64,000 nt of DNA from SZAS-103 sp038316385 (lineage in GTDB: Bacteria > Pseudomonadota > Gammaproteobacteria > Xanthomonadales > Xanthomonadaceae). Every line of letters begins with the position of its first letter. The stretch's first letter is position 1. Of the stretch, positions 57,013-64,000 are shown piece after piece. The stretch is from contig JBBQAN010000002.1 of assembly GCA_038316385.1 (NCBI GenBank), positions 124,001 through 188,000 on the forward strand, in the 5' to 3' direction. The notes below the pieces were generated by a model. The model worked only from the letters and a program-made list of their open reading frames with translations. It had not been told where the DNA came from and ran no database searches. The position numbers and the translations under genes are program-made.

Positions 57013-57203
57013 TGGTGTCGGTCGTGGTGATCAGGTCAATGAATATTGGGCTCTTGGGGCCGCAAGCCAAGTGCCTGCCTGGAATAACATCCAGTGCTAC
57101 GCCAAGAACGCAAGACTGGGCTGTATGCAGTTCGTGGCGGCCCAAGTCTCGTGGTGTTCGTTGTGTTCGAAATAATTGTTTCCCCATTCGCGAGGATCGC
57201 GCT

Positions 57204-58613
57204 TCAATAACCTTCAAGTTCCTCGCCCTGCGCCTTTGTCGGCTTGACGCCAGCTTGCGCAACCGGTTCGACCTGCACCCCATCGCGCTTGTACACCACG
57301 CCCGCTTTCATCACGAAGCCGACCTTTGTCATCAGCGAAATGTCGTCCAGCGGATTGCCGGGAACGGCGACCACGTCGGCGAACTTGCCAGCTTCGATGC
57401 TGCCCAGATCCTTGTCGTGCTTGAGCAGTTTCGCGGCGTGCGTCGTCGCGGCCTGGATTGCGAACAGCGGCGGCATGCCAGCCTTCACCATGAGTTCCAA
57501 CTCGTGCGCGTTCTGGCCATGCGGATACACCGCCGCGTCGGTACCGAATGCGATCGGAACGCCGGCGCGATACGCCTTGCCCGCGGTCGCCATGATGACT
57601 GGGCCAACCATCGCGGCTTTCGCCGCGACCTGTGCAGGATAGTAGCCGGGCACTTTGGCTTTCTCGCCGACAAATTCGCCGGCGATGATCGTCGGCACGT
57701 ACCAGGTGCCGTGTTCCTTCATCAGCTTCATGTCCTCGTCGTTCATGAAGGTGCCGTGCTCGATTGAATCCACGCCGCCGATCACCGCGCGGCGGATCGC
57801 TTCGGCACCGTGCGCATGCGCGGCCACCGTGAACCCGTAGTCGTGCGCGGCAGCGACCACTGCCTTGATTTCCTCGATCGTCATTTGCGAGTTATCCGCG
57901 CTCGCGCTTTCGTCGAGCACGCCTCCAGAGGGCATGATCTTGATCAAGTCAACGCCATCTTTGTAGTGCTGACGCACGGCTTTCCACGCATCCTCGGGGC
58001 TGTTGATGATCCCGACTCCCGCGCCGGGATCGCCCATCAGGTCGGTGCGATAACCGTCGGTCGGATCGGCATGCCCGCCGGTGGAGCCGATCGGCTTGCC
58101 TGCGGTGAACATGCGTGGGCCCGGCACGATGCCGGCATTGATTGCGTTGCGCAGCGCCATCGATTCGTTATGGCTGTCACCGACATTGCGCACCGTCGTG
58201 AAACCGGCCATCAGCGTGCGTCGCGCATACACGGTCGAGCGGATCGCGAAGTCGGCGATGTTGAGCCGGAACTGGTCGCTATATTGAGTCGGGCTTGTTT
58301 CAAAAGTCAGATGCGTGTGGCTGTCGATCAGGCCGGGCAAACAGGTGCTGCCGGCGGGAATATCGATCACCGTCGCGCCGGGTCGATCCGCATGGCCAGC
58401 AATCACTTCGCTGATGCGCTGGCCATTGATCACTACTGTTGTCGCGCCGAGTAGCTTGCCGGCGACTGTATCGAGCAAGGCGGGGCAGTGCAGCACGGTC
58501 GGACCGGGCGCCGAGGACATTGCGACGGACTGCGCGGATGTCTGCGAGGTGAGTGCGAAGGCGGCCGTCGCGGCGGTCAGTGCGAAAGCGAAGGCGGGCG
58601 TGCGTTTCGGCAT
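57204..58613 (-). CDS. Exported amidohydrolase (imidazolonepropionase/prolidase-like)
   Basis: A 469-residue metal-dependent hydrolase with a signal peptide (MPKRTPAFAFALTAATAAFA, cleaved after TSAQ). The metal site begins PGLIDSHTHL (His99 and His101), a lysine bridging the metals is in DLIKIMPSGG, followed by AAHAHGAEAI, SIEHGTF and the catalytic Asp in AFGTDAAV. This subgroup includes peptidases that cut Xaa-Pro and small cyclic dipeptides; the substrate is unknown. ATG 58613 is preceded by GGGAG and was preferred to the longer frame. It is divergent from leuS, 154 bases between starts. Confidence 0.9.
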   Translation of the reverse strand: MPKRTPAFAFALTAATAAFALTSQTSAQSVAMSSAPGPTVLHCPALLDTVAGKLLGATTVVINGQRISEVIAGHADRPGATVIDIPAGSTCLPGLIDSHTHLTFETSPTQYSDQFRLNIADFAIRSTVYARRTLMAGFTTVRNVGDSHNESMALRNAINAGIVPGPRMFTAGKPIGSTGGHADPTDGYRTDLMGDPGAGVGIINSPEDAWKAVRQHYKDGVDLIKIMPSGGVLDESASADNSQMTIEEIKAVVAAAHDYGFTVAAHAHGAEAIRRAVIGGVDSIEHGTFMNDEDMKLMKEHGTWYVPTIIAGEFVGEKAKVPGYYPAQVAAKAAMVGPVIMATAGKAYRAGVPIAFGTDAAVYPHGQNAHELELMVKAGMPPLFAIQAATTHAAKLLKHDKDLGSIEAGKFADVVAVPGNPLDDISLMTKVGFVMKAGVVYKRDGVQVEPVAQAGVKPTKAQGEELEGY

Positions 58614-58767
58614 GTTTCTCTCCCTGAAGTCGCGCGAGCATAGCAAGCGACAGCGTACGACCGCTCGGGAAGGAGGACTGCAGGCTTGGGCGCACGCAGC
58701 GCTTTCCAGCATGTGCGGCGCTGCGTTAGGCTGGACGGCCTTCCGCGCACTTTGCGACTGCTCACCC

Positions 58768-61623
58768 ATGCACGACAGCTCCGACCAGCATCCGGGCGCG
58801 ACCGATCCTGCCGCGCCACCCAGCTACAACCCGCGCGCCGTCGAGGCCGCAGCGCAGGCGTACTGGTCGCGCACGCATGCGTTCGAGGTCGTCGAATCGG
58901 ATGCGCGCCCGAAGTATTACTGCCTGTCGATGCTGCCGTATCCATCCGGCGCGCTGCATGTCGGCCACCTGCGCAACTACACGATCGGCGACGTGATCTC
59001 GCGCTATCAACGGATGCAGGGCAAGAACGTGCTGCAGCCGTTGGGTTGGGACGCGTTCGGATTACCCGCCGAGAACGCCGCGATCAAGAACAAGACCGCG
59101 CCTGCGACATGGACGTACTCGAACATCGAACACATGCGCGGCCAACTCGCGACGCTAGGTTACGCGATCGACTGGACACGCGAATTCGCAACCTGCAAGC
59201 CCGACTATTACGTCCACGAGCAGCGCATGTTCGTGCGTCTGTTCAAGAAGGGCTTGGCATACCGCAAGAACTCGGTGGTGAACTGGGATCCGGTGGACCA
59301 GACTGTGCTCGCGAACGAGCAGGTCATCGACGGCCGCGGCTGGCGCACCGGCGCACTGGTCGAGAAGCGCGAAATTCCGCAGTGGTTTTTGAGGATCACC
59401 GCGTATGCGCAGGAGTTGCTGGATGGCCTCGATACGCTGCCGGGCTGGCCGGATTCGGTCAAGACCATGCAGCGCAACTGGATCGGGCGCAGCGAAGGCA
59501 TCGACGTTTCGTTTGCACTCGAGGACGAAGACGGCAACGCGGGGCAGGAAGCGCTGACCGTGTTCACGACGCGACCAGACACGCTCATGGGCGTGACGTT
59601 CCTGTCGATAGCGGCCGAACATCCACTCGCTGCACGTGTGCTGCAGACCAATCCCGAAGTCGCGGTCTTCGTGGACGAGTGTCGACACGGCGGCACCGCT
59701 GAAGCGCAGATCGAGACGCAGGAAAAGAAAGGCGTGTTCACCGGCCTGCATGCAATCCATCCCGTCAGCGGCGAGCGCGTCCCGATATGGGTGGCGAATT
59801 TCGTGCTGATGGGTTACGGCACCGGCGCGGTGATGGCGGTGCCGGGACACGACCAGCGCGACTGGGAATTCGCGCAGAAATACGACCTGCCGATCGTGAT
59901 GGTGATCGTGCCGAATGAAGTGCGAGACGCGCTCAAAGAAATTTCATCCGATGTCGCACGCGGCACCGATGCGATGTCGGCCGCGTTCGGCAGCGTTGCT
60001 CCCCTGGACGCGTACACCACAGGCGCGGCGGTCGAGGTCGTTCAGGAATTCCAGCGCGGCATCGCCGAGCAGGGCGCGTGGATCGAGCGGGGTACTTGCG
60101 TGAACTCCGGCGATCTCGACGGCATGGATTTCGAGCAGGCCTTCGCTGCGCTCGCGGCCCGACTGGGGGCGGACGGTCACGGAGAAGTGCGCGTGAATTT
60201 CCGCCTGCGTGACTGGGGCGTGAGCCGGCAGCGATACTGGGGCTGTCCGATCCCGATCATCTATTGCGCGAAGTGCGGCGCGGTGCCGGTACCGGAAGAT
60301 CAATTGCCGGTCGTGCTGCCCGAGGACATCGCGTTCATGGGCCAGCATTCATTGGGAGCGGGCTCGCCGATCAAGTCCGATCCGGAATGGCGCAAGACGA
60401 TGTGTCCGCAATGCGGTGGCGCGGCCGAGCGCGAGACCGACACCTTCGACACCTTCATGGAATCGAGCTGGTATTACGCGCGCTACACATCGCCGGGTGC
60501 GGCCAACATGGTCGATGCGCGTGCGCAGCATTGGTTGCCGGTCGATCAATACATCGGCGGCATCGAGCACGCGATCCTGCACCTGCTGTATTTCCGCTTC
60601 TTTCACAAGCTCATGCGCGACGAAGGTCTCGTGCAATCGGACGAACCTGTGACGAATCTGCTGTGTCAAGGCATGGTGATCGCAGAGACGTTCTACCGGG
60701 AGTCGCCGCAGGAAACTGCGCACGGCGCGGAAGGAATCGGCAACCGGGAATGGTTCAATCCCGCCGATGTGGACATCAGGCGCGACGAGAAGGGCCACAT
60801 CGTAGCCGCTGTGTTGAAGACAGACGGCAAACCGGTTGAAATCGGCGGCACCGAGAAGATGTCGAAATCAAAGAACAACGGAGTGGACCCGCAGATCATG
60901 GTGAACAAGTACGGCGCCGACACCGTGCGCCTGTTCTCGATGTTCGCCGCGCCACCAGAACAATCGCTGGAATGGAACGAAGCCGGCGTCGAAGGCATGG
61001 CGCGCTTCCTGCGCAGGTTGTGGCGCGACGTGCATGTCCACACGCTCCAGAATCCTCCGGTCGAAGGTCGGAGGGGGTTAAGCATCGATCCGCACGCGCA
61101 ACCCGATCCAGCCAACGCGCGCGCGCACAAGGTCCTGCGCCGGCAGTTGCACGAGGTCATCGACAAGGTCGGCGACGATCTTGGCCGTCGCCTGCATTTC
61201 AATACCGCGATTGCGTCGTTGATGGAATTGTTGAACGCACTCGGCAAGTTCAATGGCTTGGATGCAGCTTCGCGCGCATTGCGACAGGAAGCGTTCGAGG
61301 CGATCGTGTTGTTGCTCAATCCGATCACTCCGCATCTGAGTCACACTCTGTGGCAAACGCTCGGTCATGCCGAAACATTGATCGAGGACGTACCGTGGCC
61401 GAAATCCGATGCGACGGCGCTGCAACGCGACAACGCGACCTTGGCGGTGCAGGTCAACGGCAAGCTGCGCGGCACGATCCACCTTCCGGTGGATACACCG
61501 CGCGAGGCCATCGAGGCTGCAGCGCTTGCCGATCCGAACGTCGCGAGGTTTCTCGAAGGCCAGACCGTCAGGAAACTGATCGTGGTTCCGGGAAAGATCG
61601 TCAATATCGTGGCATCGGCGTGA
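58768..61623 (+). CDS. leuS: Leucyl-tRNA synthetase
   Basis: A class I synthetase of 951 residues, about 90 longer than the E. coli enzyme. The HIGH-type motif is PYPSGALHVGHLRN and the KMSKS loop EKMSKSKNNG; the editing domain (TTRPDTLMGVTF, and GTGAVMAVPGHDQRDWEFA) is intact. Extra residues sit near 390-430 (a stretch with EVRDALKEISSDVARG) and near 755-785, where an inverted repeat in the DNA (61054-61074) coincides with the insertion QNPPVEGRRGL. The start at ATG 58768 follows from the MHDSSDQHPGATDPA lead; the longer frame is a shadow. The gene heads the conserved leuS-lptE-holA-nadD block. Confidence 0.94.
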   Translation: MHDSSDQHPGATDPAAPPSYNPRAVEAAAQAYWSRTHAFEVVESDARPKYYCLSMLPYPSGALHVGHLRNYTIGDVISRYQRMQGKNVLQPLGWDAFGLPAENAAIKNKTAPATWTYSNIEHMRGQLATLGYAIDWTREFATCKPDYYVHEQRMFVRLFKKGLAYRKNSVVNWDPVDQTVLANEQVIDGRGWRTGALVEKREIPQWFLRITAYAQELLDGLDTLPGWPDSVKTMQRNWIGRSEGIDVSFALEDEDGNAGQEALTVFTTRPDTLMGVTFLSIAAEHPLAARVLQTNPEVAVFVDECRHGGTAEAQIETQEKKGVFTGLHAIHPVSGERVPIWVANFVLMGYGTGAVMAVPGHDQRDWEFAQKYDLPIVMVIVPNEVRDALKEISSDVARGTDAMSAAFGSVAPLDAYTTGAAVEVVQEFQRGIAEQGAWIERGTCVNSGDLDGMDFEQAFAALAARLGADGHGEVRVNFRLRDWGVSRQRYWGCPIPIIYCAKCGAVPVPEDQLPVVLPEDIAFMGQHSLGAGSPIKSDPEWRKTMCPQCGGAAERETDTFDTFMESSWYYARYTSPGAANMVDARAQHWLPVDQYIGGIEHAILHLLYFRFFHKLMRDEGLVQSDEPVTNLLCQGMVIAETFYRESPQETAHGAEGIGNREWFNPADVDIRRDEKGHIVAAVLKTDGKPVEIGGTEKMSKSKNNGVDPQIMVNKYGADTVRLFSMFAAPPEQSLEWNEAGVEGMARFLRRLWRDVHVHTLQNPPVEGRRGLSIDPHAQPDPANARAHKVLRRQLHEVIDKVGDDLGRRLHFNTAIASLMELLNALGKFNGLDAASRALRQEAFEAIVLLLNPITPHLSHTLWQTLGHAETLIEDVPWPKSDATALQRDNATLAVQVNGKLRGTIHLPVDTPREAIEAAALADPNVARFLEGQTVRKLIVVPGKIVNIVASA
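61054..61074. repeat. CCTCCG/CGGAGG inverted repeat within leuS
   Basis: A 6-base perfect inverted repeat with a nine-base centre, followed by GGGTT, lies inside the coding region of leuS at the point where the protein has extra residues. It resembles intergenic hairpin elements and may be one inserted in frame. Confidence 0.45.
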
Positions 61624-61714
61624 ATCGATTCGGCATTGAACATGCAGATTCGCTCGCTGCCGCGCCGTATGATCTGCGGGTAGCCAGCGTTTTCATCCGT
61701 ACCGGAACCCGCCC

Positions 61715-62227
61715 ATGACCTTGCGCCGAATCCCTCTGTTGCTCGCCGGCATCTGCGTGATGGCGCTCGCCGGTTGCGGTTTCCATCCGCGCGGCGAACT
61801 CGCGATTCCGGCCGATCTCGGGCCGGTCAGGGTGGTCGCGAGTGACCCGTACAGCCCGCTTGCCGACAGTCTGTCGCGCGTGTTCACGCGGGCCGGCGCA
61901 CTGCCGGCTGCGTCAACCGATGCCAAAGTCGCGACGCTGCGCATCGTCAGCGAAACCTGGGTCGAAGCGCCGCTGACGGTGGACGCTTTCGCGCATGTGC
62001 GCGAGTACGTTATTACCTACACGGTGAAGTTTTCTTTCGTCGCTGCCGACAACATCGATATCAGTCCGTTGCGCGACGTGAAGCTGCAACGCGACTACAC
62101 CTACGACGACCGGCATGCGCTCGGCGCATCGGACGAGCAGGCCACGCTCCACGAGGAATTGCAGCGCGATATGGCCGCTTCGATCATCCGCAGCATCGGC
62201 ATCGTGCTGCGTAACCGCAAGCCTTGA
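61715..62227 (+). CDS. lptE: LPS-assembly lipoprotein LptE
   Basis: A 170-residue outer-membrane lipoprotein that plugs LptD and helps insert LPS. The signal ends with lipobox ALAGC (Cys21), followed by GFHPRGELAIPADLGPV, a family landmark, and a beta-alpha fold. The gene lies between leuS and holA, the standard place. It starts with an ATG 91 bases after the leuS stop; the gap may contain its own promoter. lptD is not in the window. Confidence 0.93.
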   Translation: MTLRRIPLLLAGICVMALAGCGFHPRGELAIPADLGPVRVVASDPYSPLADSLSRVFTRAGALPAASTDAKVATLRIVSETWVEAPLTVDAFAHVREYVITYTVKFSFVAADNIDISPLRDVKLQRDYTYDDRHALGASDEQATLHEELQRDMAASIIRSIGIVLRNRKP

Positions 62228-62257
62228 GTTGCGTACTGCGATGCGGAACGCGAGCTG

Positions 62258-63292
62258 ATGCAATTCGACGATGAAACCGTTTTTTTGCGCCAGATCGAGC
62301 GCGCGCCCCTGCCGTCAGTAATCCTGATCGCCGGCGTTGAAGAATTGCGTGTGATCGAGGCCGCCGATGCGGTGCGCGGCAAAGCCCGCGCCGATGGCTA
62401 TGAGCGCGAAGTTTACGACACCGATGGCAGGTTCGATTGGGACACGCTGACCGGCGACTTCGCGGAAATGAGCCTGTTCGCACGCTCGCGTCTACTGGAT
62501 GTGCGCACGCCGACGGGCAAACTCGGCAAGGATGGCGGCGAAGTCATTGCGAAGTTCTGCAAGGATCCAGCGCCGGCCACAACTTTGCTGATCACCAGCA
62601 TGGAATGGAGCAAGAAGCACGCCGAACCGGCATGGGTGAAGGCGGTCGGCAAGGCCGGACACATTCTCGTGATGTGGGCGACCCAGCGCCACAAGCTGCC
62701 GGATTGGCTGCTGTTGCGCATGCGCTTGCGCGGCGTCGAGGCGAGTCACGATGCAGCCGAATTGTTGGCCGAGCGCGTTGAAGGCAATCTGCTTGCAGCC
62801 GCGCAGGAAGTGGACAAACTCACACTGCTCGTCGATCGCAAGCAGCGCATCGATGCGAAACTGATGGAACAACTCGTCGCTGATTGGGCGCGCTTCGATG
62901 CATTCAAGCTCATCGACGCCTGCATCAATGGCGATGCCGCGCGCGCGCTGCGGATACTGCGCGCACTGCGTGCCGAAGGCGAAGCGGTGCCGGCATTGAT
63001 GGGGCCGGTCGTGCAATCGTTGCTGCAACTCGCGACCTTGTCGGCGGAAGCTGCGCGCGGCGGCGATCTACGTGCGGCGATGAACGCGCAACGCATCTGG
63101 GATTCGAAGCAGACGCAGTTCAAGCGTGGACTCGAACGCCACGATGCCGCGCGCTGGGAAGGGTTCGCTATCGAGGCAGGGCGCATCGACCGCATGTCCA
63201 AGGGGCGTGAGCAGGGCGATGCATGGGTCGCGCTGGAACGGCTGTTGACCGCAGTCGCGCAACCGCGTGCGCAGTGTCTGCTCAGCGCCTGA
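62258..63292 (+). CDS. holA: DNA polymerase III delta subunit
   Basis: A 344-residue clamp-loader subunit that opens the beta clamp. The family patterns ILIAGVEELRVIEAADAVR, RLLDVRTPTGKLG and ALRILRALRAEGEAVPALM are present; the N-terminal AAA-like domain lacks a nucleotide site, as expected for delta. It starts at ATG 62258, 30 bases after lptE. nadD follows after 188 bases. Confidence 0.93.
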   Translation: MQFDDETVFLRQIERAPLPSVILIAGVEELRVIEAADAVRGKARADGYEREVYDTDGRFDWDTLTGDFAEMSLFARSRLLDVRTPTGKLGKDGGEVIAKFCKDPAPATTLLITSMEWSKKHAEPAWVKAVGKAGHILVMWATQRHKLPDWLLLRMRLRGVEASHDAAELLAERVEGNLLAAAQEVDKLTLLVDRKQRIDAKLMEQLVADWARFDAFKLIDACINGDAARALRILRALRAEGEAVPALMGPVVQSLLQLATLSAEAARGGDLRAAMNAQRIWDSKQTQFKRGLERHDAARWEGFAIEAGRIDRMSKGREQGDAWVALERLLTAVAQPRAQCLLSA

Positions 63293-63480
63293 TTTCGTAT
63301 CGCATCTCTCGCAGTGCGTCGCCCCAGCAGGTAGCATCGCATCGGTTACCAGTACGGGATGCAAATGCGCGGATCGTTTGAATCGCTCGGCTGGATCGCT
63401 TGCGGCGCGGTGTCGGCGGCGTTTTATCGCGACCGCGAGAGGTCCCGCTACGCGCGCAATCGCGGTCGGTGCTGCTGAAC

Positions 63481-64000
63481 ATGTCTTCGACCAGCCGTCC
63501 GTTTCGCATTTTCTATGGAGGCACCTTCGATCCGGTGCACGACGGCCATCTTGCGGTCGCGCAAGCAGCAGCGACCGTATTCGACTCGGACGTCTTCATG
63601 GTGCCTTCGGCCGATCCACCGCATCGCGCGCCGCCGGGCGCGAGCGCCGATCAGCGCGCGACGATGCTGGATCTCGCGATCACCCACTGCCTGCGATTGC
63701 ATGTGGATCGACGCGAATTGCTGCGCGCAACACAAGGGCGTGCAAGTGCCGCTGGCTCAGGGCCGCTCAGTCCATCGTATTCGGTGGATACATTGTTCGA
63801 TATCCGTTCGGAAATCGGCGCGGACACATCGGTGGTCTGGCTGGTCGGCGCCGATGCATTCCGCGAGCTGCATCACTGGTATTGCTGGCGGGAACTGTTC
63901 GCGCTGGCGCACATCGTGGTCGCGGTGCGTCCGGGGCATGCACTGGATGCGCTCGATCCGGCGCTGGAGGTCGAAGTCGCAGCCCGCTGGACTGACGAGC
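63481..64000 (+). CDS. nadD: Nicotinate-nucleotide adenylyltransferase NadD (partial at right edge)
   Basis: The N-terminal 173 residues of an NaMN adenylyltransferase, which makes deamido-NAD. RIFYGGTFDPVHDGHLAVA carries the nucleotide-binding T/HxGH-type site, and VPSADPPHRAPPGASADQRA follows. LVGADAFRELHHWYCWRELF matches the family's conserved loop. The ATG at 63481 has no clear ribosome-binding site; a GTG at 63469 in the same frame is an alternative. The gene runs off the window. It completes the order leuS-lptE-holA-nadD. Confidence 0.92.
   Translation, partial: MSSTSRPFRIFYGGTFDPVHDGHLAVAQAAATVFDSDVFMVPSADPPHRAPPGASADQRATMLDLAITHCLRLHVDRRELLRATQGRASAAGSGPLSPSYSVDTLFDIRSEIGADTSVVWLVGADAFRELHHWYCWRELFALAHIVVAVRPGHALDALDPALEVEVAARWTDE

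Noticed and set aside
63359..63478. 39-codon frame just upstream of nadD
   Set aside because: It ends two bases before nadD and could be a leader, but it has no ribosome-binding site and Arg-rich content typical of chance frames.

Overview
The window is a dense, high-GC stretch of chromosome with 55 recognisable genes and no gap of 300 bases or more without a gene. The gene content points to a gammaproteobacterium of the Xanthomonadales/Lysobacterales group, perhaps Rhodanobacteraceae-like. The main reasons are the lptCAB-rpoN-hpf locus joined to HPr kinase (hprK), a mannose-type EIIA, HPr and enzyme I; a synthetase-only RelA; a DUF2066 gene next to purM; and the order leuS-lptE-holA-nadD. 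This is inference from gene order and families, not a measured placement. I saw no tRNA, rRNA, CRISPR array, insertion sequence, integrase or phage gene.

Layout. 1-1655: the start of a probable membrane LytTR-type regulator running off the left edge, divergent from an acyltransferase. 1683-11968: recQ, hrpA, a small exported protein, relA and a TPR membrane protein. 12099-14234: an unaccompanied two-domain glycosyltransferase. 14406-20167: mrcB (PBP1B), a TPR lipoprotein, a DinG/YoaA helicase and tsaB in one run. 20197-24893: a small membrane protein, an ECF sigma factor with a coupled membrane protein, exported MsrB and MsrA, MgtE and a small lipoprotein.

24921-34856 (minus strand): a long run read kdsD-kdsC-lptC-lptA-lptB-rpoN-hpf-hprK-rapZ-EIIA-ptsH-ptsI. 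It combines Kdo synthesis, LPS transport, sigma-54, ribosome hibernation and a regulatory phosphotransferase chain with no sugar permease in view. 34977-42825: ibaG, murA, a DUF3108 protein, purN and purM, then a DUF2066 protein, a CDP-alcohol phosphatidyltransferase, an AI-2E family transporter and hda.

42895-58613 is the most accessory-like part. It holds two exported metallopeptidases, a beta-CASP metallo-hydrolase, a second acyltransferase, a queuosine-precursor transporter, a DUF502 protein, two adjacent paralogous Ser/Thr kinases (one ending in a formylglycine-generating-enzyme-like domain), a CnoX-like thioredoxin and an exported amidohydrolase. 58768-64000: leuS, lptE, holA and the first part of nadD.

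Most of the window is core metabolism and envelope biogenesis. I found no convincing new defence or mobile system. The points most worth a second look are a duplicated rpoN translation-initiation region that creates a 25-codon upstream ORF, a short sequence shared upstream of the two exported metallopeptidases, the tandem kinases, and a helical sequence motif shared by one kinase and a distant TPR protein.
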